From the NCBI GenBank assembly GCA_963668605.1, contig OY764903.1, positions 1,736,001 to 1,800,000 of the forward strand: a DNA stretch of 64,000 nt, written 5' to 3'. Source of the stretch: G963668605 sp963668605. Its GTDB lineage: Bacteria > Acidobacteriota > Terriglobia > Bryobacterales > Bryobacteraceae. Numbering within the stretch: the stretch's first letter is position 1; every line of letters begins with the position of its first letter. Below the pieces are notes generated by a model. That model saw nothing but the letters and a program-made list of their open reading frames with translations. It ran no database searches and was not told the DNA's origin. Shown here one piece after another: positions 61,373 through 64,000 of the stretch. A program made the position numbers and the translations under genes.

Positions 61373-62350
61373 ATGGGTGGCTTCCTCTTCATCGCGTTTG
61401 TGATCTTCTCGGGCGCACTGCTGGGCGCGGGTTACTACGTCTGGTCCGTGCCGGAGCGTCAGGCCCAGCAAATGCTCGCCGGAAGATTGCGAGAATTGCG
61501 AGCACGCGGCGGCGTTGGACGCACGCGTTCCTCTCCCGATCTGATCCATCGCGAGAAGGAGAGCGCCTTCGCCTTCCTCAGCAACTTCCTCGCCTGGATC
61601 GGTCCGGTGCGCCGCCTGCAGGAAAGCATCACGCAGGCCAACCTGAAGTACCGAGCCGCCGATGTGCTCGCCCTCGGCATGGGCATCGCGCTGGTTGTCT
61701 ACTTCGCGCTGGGCCTGCTCGGCATGGCGATGCTTGCGCTGCGCCTGATCTTCGCCTTCGGCATGGGCTGCCTGCCCGTCGTCTACATCATGCGCGTGCG
61801 CGCCAAGCGGCTGCGCAAATTCGAAGAAAACCTGCCCGACACGATCGACCTCTTCAACCGTTCGATGAAGGCCGGCCATAACATCCACGCCGGGCTGGAA
61901 ACGATCGCCGCCGAAACGCTCGATCCCACGCGCATGGAGTTCAAGAAAGTAATCGAGGAACTCGCGCTCGGTTCGGCGCTCGAAACCGCGCTGCACGGGC
62001 TCGGCGGCCGCGTGCCAATCATCGACCTCAAGTTTTTCGTCACGGCGTTGATCCTTCAGCGCCAGACCGGTGCGAACATGGTGGCAGTGCTTGAGAACCT
62101 CTCTACGCTAGTCCGCGAGCGCCTGAATCTCGCGGCGAAGATGAAGGCGGCCACCGCACAGCAGCGCTTCTCCGCTGGATTGCTATGCGCCCTGCCTCCC
62201 GTGATGGCGCTCGGCTTCTGGATCCTCAAGCCGGAATACATCCGCCTGCTCTATACCGATGAGACCGGCAGCAAGTTCCTGACTTATGCGATCTGTTCGG
62301 AAATCGTCGGAATCCTTGTGATCCGGCAGATTGCGAGCCCGAAATTCTGA
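61373..62350 (+). CDS. tadB: Tad platform protein TadB
   Basis: A 325-residue T2SSF-type membrane protein. An N-terminal membrane segment is followed by two more near residues 100-140 and one pair at the C-terminus. The cytoplasmic domain reads NLPDTIDLFNRSMKAGHNIHAG and FFVTALILQRQTGANMVAVL, the usual T2SSF pattern. It forms the inner-membrane platform with TadC. Confidence 0.92.
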   Translation: MGGFLFIAFVIFSGALLGAGYYVWSVPERQAQQMLAGRLRELRARGGVGRTRSSPDLIHREKESAFAFLSNFLAWIGPVRRLQESITQANLKYRAADVLALGMGIALVVYFALGLLGMAMLALRLIFAFGMGCLPVVYIMRVRAKRLRKFEENLPDTIDLFNRSMKAGHNIHAGLETIAAETLDPTRMEFKKVIEELALGSALETALHGLGGRVPIIDLKFFVTALILQRQTGANMVAVLENLSTLVRERLNLAAKMKAATAQQRFSAGLLCALPPVMALGFWILKPEYIRLLYTDETGSKFLTYAICSEIVGILVIRQIASPKF

Positions 62351-62351
62351 T

Positions 62352-63287
62352 ATGTTGACGAGCGCCTTTTTCTTCATCCTATGCTTCGCCACGCTGGCGG
62401 CTCTGGCTTGGGCCTCCATGCTGCTCTTCCAGGAGCAGGACGATCCGCTCAGCGATCGCCTCGACGAACTCCAGGCACACGCCATGGCTGGTGCGACGCA
62501 TGTTTCGCGGCGCAAGGGGGGCGGCGGCTTCCTCAACAGCTTTCTCTATTTCGTCAGCCTATTTCCGGGCGGCGAGGACTTCATCCGTGAGACCGATCGC
62601 GAACTCGCGCAGGCTGGCATCCGCAAAAAACAGGCCACCGCGATGTACATCATGGGCAACATCCTGTTCATGATTCTGATCTTGTGCGCCATGCTCTATT
62701 TCAACCGGGACAACCCGGTCTCGGCAAAATTCGGCGCGCTGGTAGCGGCGGGCCTGCTGGGCTACCTGATTCCCAAACAGGTTTTGCACCGCCTGGTCGC
62801 GCGATACAGGAAGAGATTGCAGGATGCCCTGCCCGACACCGTCGACCTGCTCGGCATCGTGCTCGGCACCGGACTCGCTATCGACCAGGCGATGATGCGC
62901 GTCAGCGACGAGATGCAGTTCATCTATCCTGAACTGGCCGCGGAGTTTGCCACCGTCGTCATGCAGGTCAAGGCCGGACAGGAGCGCGGCAAGGCGTTCA
63001 ACGCGCTGGTGCGCCGCACCGGAATCGAGGACATCAAATCGCTGGCGGCGATGATTATCCAGAGCGAGCGCTTCGGCACCAGCCTTTCGCAAGCGCTCAA
63101 GGTCTACGCCGACGCTTTGCGCATGCGGCGACGCCTGCGCGCGGAAGCGGCCGTGGGCAAAGCCGGCATCAAGATGCTCTTTCCGATCGTGCTTTTCATT
63201 CTGCCCGCTCTGTTCGTCGTGGCGCTGGTGCCGGGACTACTCAGCGTGCTGCGCGACCTAAAGGGCGGTATCGGCGCGGGCCGCTGA
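62352..63287 (+). CDS. tadC: Tad platform protein TadC
   Basis: A 311-residue T2SSF-type membrane protein starting one base after the tadB stop. The core reads LPDTVDLLGIVLGTGLAIDQ and LAAMIIQSERFGTSLSQAL, with the C-terminal membrane segment LFPIVLFILPALFVVAL. It pairs with TadB. The gene is followed at once by a palindromic repeat pair and the second intron. Confidence 0.93.
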   Translation: MLTSAFFFILCFATLAALAWASMLLFQEQDDPLSDRLDELQAHAMAGATHVSRRKGGGGFLNSFLYFVSLFPGGEDFIRETDRELAQAGIRKKQATAMYIMGNILFMILILCAMLYFNRDNPVSAKFGALVAAGLLGYLIPKQVLHRLVARYRKRLQDALPDTVDLLGIVLGTGLAIDQAMMRVSDEMQFIYPELAAEFATVVMQVKAGQERGKAFNALVRRTGIEDIKSLAAMIIQSERFGTSLSQALKVYADALRMRRRLRAEAAVGKAGIKMLFPIVLFILPALFVVALVPGLLSVLRDLKGGIGAGR

Positions 63288-63295
63288 CGACTTAC

Positions 63296-63397
63296 GCCTC
63301 CGGTCGCTGCCGCTCCCGGCACCGTTTGGGGTCCCGACGTTCAATCCGGCCAACGTTCATTCGGCCAACGGTGCCCGGAGCGCCAGCGACGGGAGGC
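63296..63397. repeat. inverted pair of palindromic repeats at the 5' edge of intron copy 2
   Basis: GCCTCCGGTCGCTGCCGCTC...CACCGTTTGG at 63296-63329 faces CCAACGGTGCCCGGAGCG...GACGGGAGGC at 63365-63397. The arms can form a hairpin of about 30 paired bases with few mismatches, directly after tadC, where a terminator is expected. The intron starts at the base after the right arm. Confidence 0.8.
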
Positions 63398-64000
63398 GTG
63401 TGCCCAGCATGGGCAGAATCTAATTGGATGAAAGGAGCCAATCGGAGCCGATGAAGGCAACCGTAGCGAAACGCAAGGCGTAGCCGCGAGGCGAAGCCGA
63501 AAGAAGCGCGTAGCAAACTCTCGACCGTAGGGACACGAACTGGCAGTGAGGCCGGGTGCGGGCGGCAAGCTGGCGCCAAACAGCGAAGCCCAAAGATCAT
63601 CAAGACGCATCAGGTACAGCCAGTCGGCACGAGGGGACAGATTCTGCACCTTACCTGGGGAGATCTCTTGCATGAGAGTGGAGGAGAAGTCAGCAGAGGC
63701 CGTAGTAGCGAAGAAGCCGTTGTAATGACGGTGGAGCGAAGGGCCGAAGGACCAATGCATTGGAGCTAGAGGAGGAACTGGAGGCCGGCGCAATAAGCGA
63801 ACTCGAATCGCGGGACGTCACAACTACGGTGGCGAGAGCCCGGGAGTGCTTTCGGATCAGGCGGTGCAGCCGCGGAAGTCTGAACGCGAGGAGACGATGC
63901 CGGAGCTCTGCGAACCTCTCGACGGAGAGCAATGTACGAGACGTTAATGGAAACAGCCGTACGGGACGAGAACTACGCGCAAGCGCTGGCGGCGGTGAAA
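63398..64000 (+). mobile_element. group II intron, second copy, 5' part (cut by window edge)
   Basis: From GTGTGCCCAGCATGGGC onward the sequence matches copy 1 (21200-23075, minus strand). The distance from the 5' end to the RT start is 534 bases in both. The 5' exon is again a palindromic repeat arm ending GGGAGGC. It lies behind tadC, opposite in orientation to copy 1. Confidence 0.9.
63932..64000 (+). CDS. ltrA: group II intron reverse transcriptase/maturase, N-terminal fragment
   Basis: The first 23 codons (YETLMETAVRDENYAQALAA and on) equal the start of the RT gene in copy 1 at 22541. The rest lies beyond the window. Confidence 0.9.
   Translation, partial: MYETLMETAVRDENYAQALAAVK

Overview
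The window looks like chromosomal DNA of an Acidobacteriota member of the Solibacter/Bryobacter type. Support comes from a VWFA-related Acidobacterial-domain protein (8458-9495), a beta-propeller protein ending in the Solibacter-type C-terminal domain (47609-50509), an Oar-like TonB receptor with an N-terminal carboxypeptidase-regulatory domain (11753-15205), many Tat/Sec-exported hydrolases and high GC. Assignments rest on motif recognition by eye; no database search was possible.

Layout. 1-2.8 kb: a minus-strand lipid/polyketide-like group (ketosynthase fragment, acyl carrier protein, YceI-like protein, type III polyketide synthase, TPR protein). 3.1-9.5 kb: secreted proteins, including a 991-residue protein built like animal CLCA proteins (HEWGH metallohydrolase followed by VWA), MsrA and a VWFA protein, plus a decayed gene. 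9.5-18.2 kb: two different IS630-family insertion sequences with intact ends surround a DUF2202 protein, a TonB receptor and a sulfatase. 18.3-21.0 kb: an esterase and a gamma-glutamyltransferase. 21.0-23.2 kb: a complete group II intron (RT/maturase, domains V and VI) placed directly after a palindromic repeat. 23.3-31.1 kb: housekeeping and sulfur genes (MBL hydrolase, YgfZ-like, PHP phosphoesterase, cysC, cysH, nucleoside deaminase), an FGE-like/sialidase fusion and an esterase.

31.1-39.5 kb: an 8.4-kb integrative element in a tRNA-Leu(UAG) gene, bounded by 58-bp direct repeats. It carries a tyrosine integrase next to the intact tRNA, an excisionase-like protein, a primase-type zinc-finger protein and a RepA-like ATPase followed by an eight-copy AGTGTCCC array. 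It also has a P27-type small terminase, an HK97-type major capsid protein, a tandem cold-shock protein and several unknown small genes. No large terminase, portal, protease or tail gene is visible, so it resembles a minimal phage satellite or a reduced prophage.

39.6-47.5 kb: a two-component system, a split transketolase, an ACT-like protein, a LysR regulator, a c-type cytochrome and a TIGR03790 protein. 47.6-50.5 kb: the beta-propeller protein. 50.6-63.3 kb: a Tad/Flp pilus locus (DUF192, TPR, Flp pilin, polytopic membrane protein, CpaB, CpaC, TadG-like, two TadE-like, TadZ/CpaE, CpaF, TadB, TadC); no prepilin peptidase is in the window. The window ends in a second copy of the group II intron, in the opposite orientation, again directly after the same type of palindromic repeat. 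Four loci carry these inverted repeat pairs; two hold introns and two are empty.
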